Shown in pieces: positions 40,774-50,363 of a DNA stretch of 64,000 nucleotides. The notes below the pieces were generated by a model. That model was not told the origin of the DNA. It saw only the letters and a list, made by a program, of their open reading frames with translations, and did not search any database. Within the stretch, counting starts at the first letter, position 1. Every line of letters begins with the position of its first letter. The stretch is from Marsupella aquatica (taxonomy: Eukaryota > Marchantiophyta), in NCBI GenBank assembly GCA_973895155.1, contig OZ316892.1:1364001-1428000 (forward strand), in the 5' to 3' direction. The position numbers and the translations under genes are program-made.

Positions 40774-43116
40774 ATGGCTGACTTGAACGCTGATGCACAG
40801 TATCGTGTTCAAACTCTGGCAATTCCTAAGAGTGTGGTCGCTCGAATTCCTTTGGCGCCCGACAATTGTGAAAATTTGAGAACATCGTTACAGCAGCTCG
40901 GATTGGAACATCTACTCGCAATCCCTTGGAATGTGGAGCTCGACTCTTATTTACAGGATTTTGTGAGAGGATCACTGATTGCCCCTGAATTTCGACAAAC
41001 CATTCGAGCTCGGCCAAGTTTATGGACAGTTGAGCAAGTAGCTCATGCCTTCCGCTGCCCCTTAGATGGAGAAGGATTATATTCAAAGAAAAAAGATTTG
41101 TCCACTCCTTACTTTTCAGGGATTCGCCATCCTACCAATGGCTGGAATGTGACACAATGTACCTATCCGGATTTGAGGATTCTTTTAGAATTTCTAGTGC
41201 CCATTCTCCATCCGAAGAGACCAACTATCTGCCCTGTGGCATTGGCGAATACTATCGTAGCTTCTCACAGTGGAGCTATTCAAGTAAATTGGGCGTTGTT
41301 ACTTTTCAATGTGATGCACGATCAGGTGAGAAGTATGAAGGCAGGCAGACCTACTTGTCTACAAGTCTATCTATCTCAGCTGTATCAAGCACATGACTGT
41401 TTACATCCGGAGGAGAAAACAGAAAGGGGATTACTTCTGATCGAGTTGGACATTGAGGAAGAAATTAGTGTAGCAGAATCAGAACAGGACATTCTGCTGA
41501 ATTCCACTGATCAGGATGTTAATATGGAGGATGTCTCGATAGATGGTTCGGAATTTCCCCCTGAACACAACATGGAGGTCATTTTATACTCTCCAAGAGA
41601 AATCAGTGGAGCAGATCAACTTGAAGCTGAAGGAGACGAGATTTTTCCTGAGCAACAAGAAGTCGTTGTTGAACCAACTATTACTGCCATACGAGGAGTC
41701 ACCATGCCCCCTTTTTCGAAAGCAGAGTCAAATCAGCAGCTTATTGATAAGTTAATCTCTCTCTTCGGTTGCAGTGATGTTGAACTCTACGATGTTGTCT
41801 GTGATTTGAGATCCGAGGCAGTTAGCTTATCCTCTCCATTTCCAGATCAGCTAACCCCTGTCAGGACCGCTTCTCCCATTGAGAGGTCAGCACCAGAAGA
41901 ATTTGTTGCTCTCACTCCTACTGTCCCACAGAATCTACCTCCAGAGCCAAGTGAACCTGTCTCAAGGATAGGAAACACAAGTTGTGTTGCAATTGTAACT
42001 GACCTACTGGAATTGCTTCAGTGTGAACCTGAGGAGATAATCTCTGTGGTTAGTGACTTAATTCCGAAGTACACAGAATTCAAAGGCCCTTCCAACCCGG
42101 GTGACTGCATTTATAGTCCAGATTCCAATTATGAGCCAACCGAGGGACCTATTTATACCCAACCACAGTATGAACATCCTTCTGTTAGACAGGATCTTCC
42201 TGAGGATTCTGATCCACCCTCTGATTTTGATTCCATCCGATCTTATGACAACTCTGTCGAGTCGTCACCAAGGCAAGGATTTGAGGATGTTGACACTACC
42301 TTAAGATCTGATCCAAATTTAGTGGCAGTTGTCACCTCCTCTACTCAAACACCCCGGTATTCTGTCATTGAGAAAAGATATACACGACATCCAGAGTCTC
42401 AAGTGCAGAGGTACGTGGAGACTTGTAAGATAATGCAGGCCAACAGACCCCCAATTGGAGAGTTTTGGAGATACTACTACCTTAAGAAGACTGAGGCCAG
42501 TTACATATTTGACCTCAGAAGTTTCGGAACTTCAAGAGTGGAGATGGCTCAATTTGATGAGTTCTGGGCTGACTCAATCTACTTCCGACCCATCCTTGCT
42601 ATGATGCTACTTCAAGGGGATGTAGAAGTAGAAGATCCAGATTTGGTTTTGGCCTATTTCGGGAATTTTGCAGCTTACGCTCTGGACTTTGTGATTTCTT
42701 TTCTCATGCAGAGTAAGAAATCCACTTCTCACCAGAACTCTTACATCCCACGAGAGCCGAAGGTTGTCCTTGTTTCCACCAGTTCCCTAGCTGAGAAACA
42801 GAGGATCTGGAATAATGTCACTACTCAGACCCTGGCTCATTTCAACCGATATTTTAAGGATGTCAGATGGAGACTTCGACCCTTCTATTCCAGGATGATG
42901 AATAGTGATGAGTTTCTGCATCACTATCCCCAAGTATATGCTGCCACCTGCAACAACTATGATGTGATCGGGATGTACAGAGAAGCTCTTCGTATAGATT
43001 CCTATTATTTGATGAAGAGAATGCCTTTGATGTATCCTGAGAGACAACTGAGGTGCCTACCATACTCCAGAGGATCCCCACGCCAAGCTAAGCTGATAGA
43101 GGTTACCCAGAACTGA
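40774..43116 (+). CDS. 780-residue ORF inside the gypsy-B LTR (left copy)
   Basis: An intact ORF starting MADLNADAQYRVQT in a good context (purine at -3, G at +4). Residues about 40-210 form a globular domain (IPWNVELDSYLQDFVRGSLI, then LWTVEQVAHAFRCPLDG and QVNWALLLFNVMHDQV) whose layout resembles the N-terminal domain of the 571-residue ORF at 34253-35968. An acidic Pro/Ser linker follows, containing two similar segments (LIDKLISLFGCSDVELYDVV and IVTDLLELLQCEPEEIISVV). The C-terminal third (about 560-770) is a second globular region rich in Tyr, Phe and Arg. No enzyme motif, zinc finger or membrane segment is seen. It differs from the right copy by one residue (Asn/Ser). Function unknown. 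Confidence 0.75.
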   Translation: MADLNADAQYRVQTLAIPKSVVARIPLAPDNCENLRTSLQQLGLEHLLAIPWNVELDSYLQDFVRGSLIAPEFRQTIRARPSLWTVEQVAHAFRCPLDGEGLYSKKKDLSTPYFSGIRHPTNGWNVTQCTYPDLRILLEFLVPILHPKRPTICPVALANTIVASHSGAIQVNWALLLFNVMHDQVRSMKAGRPTCLQVYLSQLYQAHDCLHPEEKTERGLLLIELDIEEEISVAESEQDILLNSTDQDVNMEDVSIDGSEFPPEHNMEVILYSPREISGADQLEAEGDEIFPEQQEVVVEPTITAIRGVTMPPFSKAESNQQLIDKLISLFGCSDVELYDVVCDLRSEAVSLSSPFPDQLTPVRTASPIERSAPEEFVALTPTVPQNLPPEPSEPVSRIGNTSCVAIVTDLLELLQCEPEEIISVVSDLIPKYTEFKGPSNPGDCIYSPDSNYEPTEGPIYTQPQYEHPSVRQDLPEDSDPPSDFDSIRSYDNSVESSPRQGFEDVDTTLRSDPNLVAVVTSSTQTPRYSVIEKRYTRHPESQVQRYVETCKIMQANRPPIGEFWRYYYLKKTEASYIFDLRSFGTSRVEMAQFDEFWADSIYFRPILAMMLLQGDVEVEDPDLVLAYFGNFAAYALDFVISFLMQSKKSTSHQNSYIPREPKVVLVSTSSLAEKQRIWNNVTTQTLAHFNRYFKDVRWRLRPFYSRMMNSDEFLHHYPQVYAATCNNYDVIGMYREALRIDSYYLMKRMPLMYPERQLRCLPYSRGSPRQAKLIEVTQN

Positions 43117-43379
43117 ATTGTTACCCTTGTGGAGTTACTAGAACCAGAGGACATCCGACAGCAAGCTTGAAGAAGTCTCTAAGTGTTCTTAGTTAGTTTT
43201 TAGAGTAGTGCATCTTATCTGATTTTTAGAAATGTGTTCTAGAGCTTTAGAAGCTGTCATACTTCTTTAGGCTGTAGTCTGTACCTAGGAAACCCTGCTG
43301 GAAAAATTTCAGAGTTTTCTGAACCAGGAGTAGAAAGTTAAAAATAGTTGAATCTACTCAATTTTTAGTATACCGAAAT

Positions 43380-43490
43380 TAAGAGTTTAAGAGTTTAAGT
43401 TTTTACGTTTTTAAGAGTTTAAGTTTTTACGTTTTTAAGAGTTTAAGTTTTTACGTTTTTAAGAGTTTAAGTTTTTAAGAGTTTAAGAGT
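43380..43490 (+). repeat. tandem TTTAAGTTTTTACG repeats in LTR
   Basis: AAGAGTTTAAGTTTTTACGT and variants occur in four to five tandem copies in the 3' third of the LTR. It is the same theme as at 40385-40600. Confidence 0.8.
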
Positions 43491-44402
43491 TCATACTTAC
43501 CCATTTTTTCCGGCTTTCCACTTACTGAATCGCCATTTTAAAATTTTGAGGGGTATGAAGAGGCATGTCTCTTCGACCCTGTGACCTCTTATTCTGTAGT
43601 TCATCACTATTTATACCTCTTTCCCTAGTGTAGAGAGATGGTTAAGTTTTGCAGTTTTGCCTCTCCCTTGTGTTAAACTAGTTGATCATGAATCTATGAG
43701 TTCGAGATCAGGTTTAACATTTGGAGAGACTTACCTCCTTCTTGTATTTTGGAACCCAAATACTTGAAGTAAAACCTCAGTTATGAATCTCGTGAATTAT
43801 AATGTCAGATTCCGCTTTGGTGACACATTGTAATCTCACAAGTTCTTAGAGTTAACTCATTGAGTTTAAGTTGCATTGGAAATGATGTTTTCACCTTCAT
43901 GTTGCTTAGTACCATCTAAATGCTGAAGTATTTATCCTTTTAGATCTTGACTAAGTATCACTTAGGAAGAAAGGTCAAGACATGTTGCCGGCATTTTAAA
44001 AGGATACTCTAGTATGCAGTTTAGATCTGAAAAGCCGTGTGGATTTGGATTCCCTTAAAGTCATTCCATTATTACTTATGTCTAAGGAGTAACCTTGGTC
44101 TATTCCAGACTCCCTTAAGCATACTCTGAGAGATTTTTCCTTGTGTTTTGTTAATTGCAATCTTTTGCTTAATTGAAGGTTATCTGATGTTGAGTTATCA
44201 TCAAAAACTACTCACCGCTGTGGAGCGATCTTCAAAGTACCTGATTAAAGTAGTCAAGATTGATTACTATGTGTGACACAAGAGCTTAAAGCTTTGTTTT
44301 TAGTTTATTACATCAAACCAACCCCATCTTGTTCTTAAAGGGAACGAATACCGAGTTTAGAGACTTTAAAATGTGATTTTTGGTTCTCTATGGCAAACTA
44401 CA

Positions 44403-45326
44403 TGAACCTTAGCTTCCCATTCTTCTTTCTCACCGTGAACCACCGATTTGAGTACGGAGCGTTTGATCTCTCAAGGATTTTGGCATCTAACTTCTCCTTG
44501 AGTAACTCCACCAATTTAGGCATCAGTGCTCGTGGCACAGGAATTGGCTTAAGGTCCCAAGGAACATGTGGAACAGTGAAGATTACCATTGGTGTGATCT
44601 CCCTTGGATCAGCACATCCAATCTCTCCAATGGAAAAGGAAAAGGCCTTTTCATGTTTGATGATCATCTCCTTGAAGGCTCTTCTCTCTTCCTCTAGTAA
44701 ACCCTTATCACCAATCTTTAATTTGAGCAACGTCTCCTCAGTGAATTTATGCCCAATCTTAGTACGATCTCTAAGACTTGGCTCCTCCTTTGCCCGCCTC
44801 AATATTTCCTTAGCCTCAGATGGCAAGGGAACTGCTGCAGGTCGCACCTTCTTGTCCACTGTTTTGTACTTTGTGTGTACTTCTGCAAAGCGCTCAATGT
44901 AACCATACACATCCCTTTCCACCTCCACTTCTCCATTTTCTTCCTCAATGTCTCCAATAATCTCTCGAAGAGAGGGTGGTAATTCCCTTTCCTCGAGTAC
45001 TCCTTCTATTCTCGCTTCAACCTTCAACACTCCTAATGTGAACAAATCTTTTTCTTTCTTTTCCAACATCTTCTGAGCTCGCCTCTTCACACCACCTTTA
45101 TGAAAATAGCTCACTTCACTAGTCCTACTCACACCAACAAAAGAGGAATGAACCTCCATAGACGAGACTAAAGGCTTGGCGTCCTGCCTGCTCGTTTCTC
45201 TTAGCGGGACGCCTAGTCGAAACCCTTCATACTCTGATCGGACCTGTACTCCTCCACTGTTCTTAATTCCCGATGATCTCTTGTACTACCTGGCCAAAGT
45301 GTGGGAAATTGAATCTTCTTCAAGTC
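44403..45326 (-). pseudogene. duplicated fragment of gypsy-A (copy of 57399-58322)
   Basis: This carries the same 253-codon minus-strand frame as 57394-58155 (pre-RT region to FTVRKKNGKLRF), apparently base-identical, at a constant offset of 12,996. It follows the solo LTR and its TGAAC, exactly as the true flank follows the right LTR. Homology with the right copy ends at 45326/58322. Confidence 0.9.
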
Positions 45327-45349
45327 GATTACAAATTCGATCTTTCACA

Positions 45350-46351
45350 ATGGAAAATGCACCAGAGGCATTTAGGGAGAGATTTGGAGGTGAAACTCCT
45401 CCCTCAATTTTGGAAAGAAAGAGAAAAGCTAAAGCCAAGAAGGAAAGACGAAATGGGGCTTAGTGGGGGAATATCCTTCCCAAGAAAGAGATGGTGAGGA
45501 AAAGCAGACCTCAGAAAAGAGAAAGAGCCTTGATTAGGTCAAGGGATAATCAAACACACACGATTATCAGTGCCACTGCAAGAGAGAGAACAACTATTTT
45601 GAGAAGGCAGGTGTCCAACATCAGAGGAGGAAGCTACTTTTGGGGTGGCGAATTGGTGAAGGTTGACTCCTGGGACACCAATATTTTGTATGATTGTGTA
45701 TTTGTTTTCAGAAGAGCCCTAGATGGAAGACTGGAATTGATTGAAGCCACTCAAGATGAGGAATTTGATGCCAATTTTATTCCCCCCTTACTAAAAGAAC
45801 ATGACATTAAGGAGGAAGTATTGGAGGAGGAACTTGAACATCAATTAAGGGAAACGTTGGATAAGTTAAAAGGGAATCCATTGTGGAGAAACCAACTTGA
45901 TTATGTTTTAACAGAGTTTTACCAGAATAATCCCAATTTAATACTTAGGGAGGAAAGACCAGTTATGACCTCCAATAGAAGAGAGTTGGTTGACACTTGT
46001 AAATGGCATGCCGGAAGTGGATGGGTTCCATTGAAATGGAAGGAGGCAACTACCCAAAGGACATCCTTTAAGTGGACCATCCCACTCCCTCACTGCTCTG
46101 AATTAACTGATGTAATGGTTTTTAAGAGAGTTTGGATTGATGATGAGGAATACAAGTTGTAGCCCATTAAGGAAGAACATGATTTAGAATTTTTAATAAG
46201 CAAGAAGGGGCAAATTAGTAACAGGGTTACTGAAGAAGAAGAACTAAGAATTAAGGAGGTGTTGGAAAAATTACACCTTGTTGAACACCCTTGGGTTGAT
46301 GCCCTGGACACTCTAGAAAAATTGTTAAACAACTACCGGACCTCAGCATAA
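45350..46351 (+). pseudogene. extra ORF upstream of gag, two in-frame TAG codons
   Basis: A single frame of 333 codons from ATG 45350 (MENAPEAFRERFGGETPP) to TAA 46349, interrupted by TAG at 45461-45463 and TAG at 46160-46162. The middle portion (45491-46162) encodes GGSYFWGGELVKVDSWD and a charged region ending EEYKL. A further open stretch in another frame (46392-46685, WVLSLRGRRGVHWLSITWW) follows. No family was recognised. Ogre/Tat-type elements also carry an ORF before gag, but homology is not claimed. Confidence 0.5.
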
Positions 46352-46739
46352 AAGAGGACAACAGAGGAGCGGATTTCCCCAAATTACAATCTTGATTTCA
46401 ACTTTGAATAAGCAATTTGGTGAAATAATTGAAATGCCTCCAATCAGGTCTTTAGGCACTTTGAGAGTAAGAAATTTGCATAATCGGTATGTTCAAACAT
46501 GGGTACTGTCCCTAAGAGGACGAAGGGGTGTTCATTGGTTATCTATTACCTGGTGGGAAGGAGGCATTTTGCATCTGGTTATTTTAAAGTTAAATGGTAG
46601 AATTACAGGAGAAGAGTATGTTATCATTTCTATACAAGAATTAGCTAGATCCTTGCTTCAAAGGCAAACTAGGAGACACAGATAACATTAGTTAGGCCAA
46701 GAAATTTGTTAAGTACACCTACTCTCCTAAAAATGGGCG

Positions 46740-46900
46740 CTGCCGAGAACTGAAGGGACGGCATTACGAGTAAGCCTTTACGTTTTTTTTAGAGTTGAAG
46801 TTTTACGAGTAAACATACTCGAGTAAGGGTATAATAGTTGACGACTTACGAGTTGCGAGTTGACGACTTACGAGTTGAAGGGCCGCGATGAACAGGCGCG
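46740..46900 (+). repeat. leader repeats before gag (ACGAGTT theme)
   Basis: TTACGAGTTGCGAGTTGACG and related 8-10-base units resemble the repeats that precede the 780-codon ORF in the LTR, ending in a similar GC-rich step (GGCCGCGATGAACAGGCG here, GCCCCGCGATTGTGACAGG there). Confidence 0.55.
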
Positions 46901-47123
46901 CCACTTCAACACTTGACCACTCGCTGCGACTGTTGGGGCGTACACCCCCTGAGGGTTACGAGAAGAGGCGCCATCAAGGGCCACGACGGTGCGAAAGGGT
47001 GCCAGCGGGAGGAACAATGGAAGAACGTGACCCCTCCATGCAAACTTAGACTCCCAAAGGAAACCAGAGTCAGTCCCAAACCATTAACTCGCTCCTGAAG
47101 ATTGCCGACTTTCAGGATGAGGA

Positions 47124-50100
47124 ATGTCTGATAAAGGGAAGCGAAGTTGGAGATTAAGACAAGAAGAAAAAGCAAGATCAGAAGCACCACCAACTCCCCT
47201 TAATCCTAGGGGACTATTGCCCGAATTCCAATCCCCAGATTACCCAACACCGGGAAATGTAGTAGAGCGAGTTACCCTCATCCAACGAAATGAAATAGAA
47301 GGAACAGTAGACAAGCCTGCAACAAGTCGACCAACAATTTATAAATTACGCTCTAGGGATGTCCAATACATCTCACCTAAGCCTAAGAAGAAAGAAATTG
47401 ACATAGCCAAACCACTGAGACGAACACAAAGCTTGGATGAATATGAGGGAACACCTGCGTTTCAGATAATTGGAACAGGAAAAACTACCAATACAAGGCA
47501 TGAAAGCATAATTGAAGGAGGAATTCAGCAAATTGAATCTTTAAAATTTAATTCTGACTCACCTTTACTTCAAAGAACGCCTATTGATGAATCTGTCAGA
47601 TTAGCAGAGGCACTACCCTCGCTTGGTTATGGAAGTGCCAGCAGTAGCTTAAGTGCGATAAGCACTCCAAATTCCGTAAATTCAATTTCACCATTAACAT
47701 CTCAAGGATCAGTCACCAGCACTAGCTCACAATCTCTGAGAGCCTATCCTCCAATTAACCCAATTCCGGTTCCTATAAGACGACCTCAAATGGCTCGAAA
47801 TAATATTCGATACGATACCTTTAAGGGAACATCTAAGGAGGATGCTGAGACTTTCCTCAAGGAATTTGAAGCTGCAGCCACCTCAAATGGGCAAACCCAG
47901 GACGCTGAAAAAGCCACGATTTTTGGAGGGTTATTAAAAAAGAATGCTCAAAAATGGTATGATCGATTTCCAGATAAGAATGACTGGGGAAAAACCAAGA
48001 CCGGTTTCTTGGACAAATATAAGGAGGATGGTGTTGAGGCAAGGGCTTTTGCTAGAATCTCTCAACTAACCATGAAGAAACATGGCTCAGTGAGAAAGTA
48101 CGCAGATAAATTACTAGATCTAGTGGATAAATATAATCCCAATACAGCCAAGTCCACCACGAGAGATTGGTTTATTAACGGGCTGCCCTCCCGAATTGCA
48201 AGGTATGTAAGACAAGAAGGTGGTACAACCTTTGAGGAAGCTCAGGAAGCAGCACAAAAATACGTGGACTCAGAAGTTTCTGAGAAGAAAAGAGTAAAAA
48301 AAGATTTGAAGAAGGGTAAGAGGAAGGATAAAAAGAAAAAGAAAAAGAAAAAGTCCTCTTCAAGCTCGGAGTCTGGTGATAGCGACACTACCACTACTGA
48401 AGGAACTAGTTCCGACTCGGGCTCCAGCAGTAGCTCAAGCTCCAGTCCAAGTTCTGACGATGCGGACACCAAGACCAAAAGGATGCAGAAAAGCACGGTA
48501 CCTCAGAAAGCCAAGACCCTGGATAAAATGATGGATTCCTTGACTAGTAAGTTGAATAAACTCTCTGTGAATGCCGCTATATTTAAACCAACTAGGAAAC
48601 TCCCACCCACCATACGAAATAATGTGTGGTGTACACGCTGTAATAACCAAGGACACTATCACCATGAGTGCCCCTCATTGCAACGAGCTGTCAATTATGG
48701 AGAAGAGGAAGAGTTATTAGACTATGGAGATATCTATGCTGTCCAAGCACCGTTTGCAGGGCAATACTTTCCCCCTACTGCGGGACCGACTTCATGGGCC
48801 CAACAAAAATCAGCAGGACCTTCCTCATTTAATCGGCCTATACCAAGACCACCGATGGGACCTCCTGGAGGCTATCCACCCAGAGGAGCACCAAGAGTGC
48901 AAGGAACCTGCTATAATTGTGGTCAACCAGGGCATTACTCACCAGAATGTCCGTACCCAAAACGAGAAGTAGGGTACACACCAATTTGTGGCAACTGTGG
49001 AAAGGAAGGTCATCTCCCTGTTGAATGCCCAAACCCTCCGAAACCCAAGATGATGGTAAGATTTGCTAAAGAGCCTGTGAAGGAAGCACCCAGACCTGAA
49101 GAAGTAAGGATGATATATAGCCAAGAAAATCGGGAGCAATGCAGTCATGTGACCATAGAAGCAGAAGCTGAGGAGGAAGTGCATAATATTTATACCCAAA
49201 GTCTATCAGGCACTATTCCGGATGTTGATTTGGAGCACTTAGTACAAGACCATGTTGTGGGAATGCCCAACCTACGGGTCCAAGAACGGGACCGTGTTTT
49301 GGAAACTTACGCCACTACCAGATCCAAGTCTCATCATGAGAAGAAGCACGGTGAGGATGGTTCTAAGCGGAAGAAATCATCCAAACAGAAGAGCAAAACA
49401 AGGATACCGGCAAAGGAAGGTATCCCAAAAGAGGATGACCCAGCCTATGACAGGTATGACCCCAAGTACTTCCAGCCCGACATATCTACAGAGGTTAAAA
49501 CTCAAATACATGAGTTAACCAAGGATGCACCCCTGCTAGTGGAACGGAAGGAAGTCCCTCCAGAGCTAAAAAAGCCTGAACCCAAGATGACCTTGGTACC
49601 AACACTCAAACCAAAGGGGTATGATATCGTGGACGTTGTCAAGAGCCAACCTGCCAACATTACGATTGGGGAGCTATTAGAAGACAATCCCACTTATAAA
49701 AAGCAGTTAAGAACCTTGCTGACAGGAAGGAGGAAAAGAAGGAAACTACCTTCTGTGGAGGCCTTGAGACTAGAATGGGAAGATAAAGGACCTCCGGAAA
49801 TTGAAGTTCAGATCATGGGGTGTGTAATACCCGAAGTACCAGTAGACGGAGGATCGAGTGTGAACATCATGACCGAGGAAACAGCATCCAACATTGGCAT
49901 CCATAAGTTTGAAAAGACCTTACAAGTACTACGCATGGCCGATCAATCCAGAGTAGTGCCAGTAGGAAAACTTATTGGGATCGACACAATTATTGGGGGC
50001 CTGACTTTCCCCTTAGATTTTGTAGTTCTCCGACCTGAAGTTCCCTCCTCCTATCCTTTGCTATTAGGGAGACCCTGGTTATATAAGGCCAAGGTCAAGG

Positions 50101-50333
50101 TTGATTGGCACCAACGACAGATGTCCTTTGGGACACCCCGAGTCACTATCAGTTGGATGGATGAACCACATATGGGCAAAACCCAATCAGATGATGGGTA
50201 CACTTCTGACTTCTCAGATTCTACTCTCCTTATCAAAACTCCCAAGTTTGAATCTCTAGAAGTCGGATATCTTGATATCATGGAGGTCGAGGGTGACACA
50301 CCAAGTAAAGGGACTCTCCCACCAGTCTCCTGA
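47124..50333 (+). CDS. gypsy-B gag and protease polyprotein
   Basis: 1,069 residues. Residues 1-220 are a basic, low-complexity region. The retrotransposon gag domain starts near 223 (IRYDTFKGTSKEDAETFLKE, then KWYDRFPDK and WFINGLPSRIARYV). A Lys run then a Ser/Asp run cover about 390-450. Three CCHC knuckles begin at about 503 (CTRCNNQGHYHHEC), 596 (CYNCGQPGHYSPEC) and 622 (CGNCGKEGHLPVEC). The protease signature VDGGSSVNIM has its Asp at about 908, with PLLLGRPWL further on. It builds the virus-like particle and processes the polyprotein. The ORF ends at a TGA (50331) in the same frame as pol. Confidence 0.92.
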   Translation: MSDKGKRSWRLRQEEKARSEAPPTPLNPRGLLPEFQSPDYPTPGNVVERVTLIQRNEIEGTVDKPATSRPTIYKLRSRDVQYISPKPKKKEIDIAKPLRRTQSLDEYEGTPAFQIIGTGKTTNTRHESIIEGGIQQIESLKFNSDSPLLQRTPIDESVRLAEALPSLGYGSASSSLSAISTPNSVNSISPLTSQGSVTSTSSQSLRAYPPINPIPVPIRRPQMARNNIRYDTFKGTSKEDAETFLKEFEAAATSNGQTQDAEKATIFGGLLKKNAQKWYDRFPDKNDWGKTKTGFLDKYKEDGVEARAFARISQLTMKKHGSVRKYADKLLDLVDKYNPNTAKSTTRDWFINGLPSRIARYVRQEGGTTFEEAQEAAQKYVDSEVSEKKRVKKDLKKGKRKDKKKKKKKKSSSSSESGDSDTTTTEGTSSDSGSSSSSSSSPSSDDADTKTKRMQKSTVPQKAKTLDKMMDSLTSKLNKLSVNAAIFKPTRKLPPTIRNNVWCTRCNNQGHYHHECPSLQRAVNYGEEEELLDYGDIYAVQAPFAGQYFPPTAGPTSWAQQKSAGPSSFNRPIPRPPMGPPGGYPPRGAPRVQGTCYNCGQPGHYSPECPYPKREVGYTPICGNCGKEGHLPVECPNPPKPKMMVRFAKEPVKEAPRPEEVRMIYSQENREQCSHVTIEAEAEEEVHNIYTQSLSGTIPDVDLEHLVQDHVVGMPNLRVQERDRVLETYATTRSKSHHEKKHGEDGSKRKKSSKQKSKTRIPAKEGIPKEDDPAYDRYDPKYFQPDISTEVKTQIHELTKDAPLLVERKEVPPELKKPEPKMTLVPTLKPKGYDIVDVVKSQPANITIGELLEDNPTYKKQLRTLLTGRRKRRKLPSVEALRLEWEDKGPPEIEVQIMGCVIPEVPVDGGSSVNIMTEETASNIGIHKFEKTLQVLRMADQSRVVPVGKLIGIDTIIGGLTFPLDFVVLRPEVPSSYPLLLGRPWLYKAKVKVDWHQRQMSFGTPRVTISWMDEPHMGKTQSDDGYTSDFSDSTLLIKTPKFESLEVGYLDIMEVEGDTPSKGTLPPVS

Positions 50334-50363
50334 CATGAGGAGAGGGCAGAGGAAGACACTCGG
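50331..50363 (+). promoter_or_regulatory. in-frame TGA between gag-protease and pol (possible readthrough)
   Basis: gag and pol are in the same frame, separated by one TGA and ten sense codons before the first pol ATG at 50364. The tetranucleotide is TGAC, generally a weak stop context. No other way to express pol is evident: no frameshift and no overlap. Confidence 0.5.

Larger units (their letters stand above)
40286..44402 (+). repeat. gypsy-B LTR, left copy, structured as a solo LTR
   Basis: 4,117 bp, TGTAGATAGG...CTACA. It is flanked on both sides by TGAAC (40281-40285 and 44403-44407), the signature of a solo LTR. Three differences from the right LTR were found (near 40610, 40724 and 40865), all transitions, so the two copies are over 99.9 percent alike. 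It contains purine/T-rich repeats, two telobox-like AAACCCTA motifs and a 780-codon ORF. Confidence 0.9.

Noticed and set aside
40748-40816. tRNA-like stretch across the start of the 780-codon ORF (GTAGCTCAGTGAGC and GTTCAAACTC as A and B boxes)
   Set aside because: No acceptor or anticodon stems pair convincingly; the match to Pol III boxes could be chance within a coding region.
44390-44902. 170-codon plus-strand ORF (repeated at 57386-57898)
   Set aside because: Antisense to the gypsy-A pre-RT/RT frame, which carries the recognisable motifs.
40286-45326. A 5,041-bp LTR for gypsy-B
   Set aside because: Flanks of that unit do not match, whereas 4,117-bp LTRs end at CTACA followed by TGAAC, match the left target site and restore the gypsy-A RT frame.
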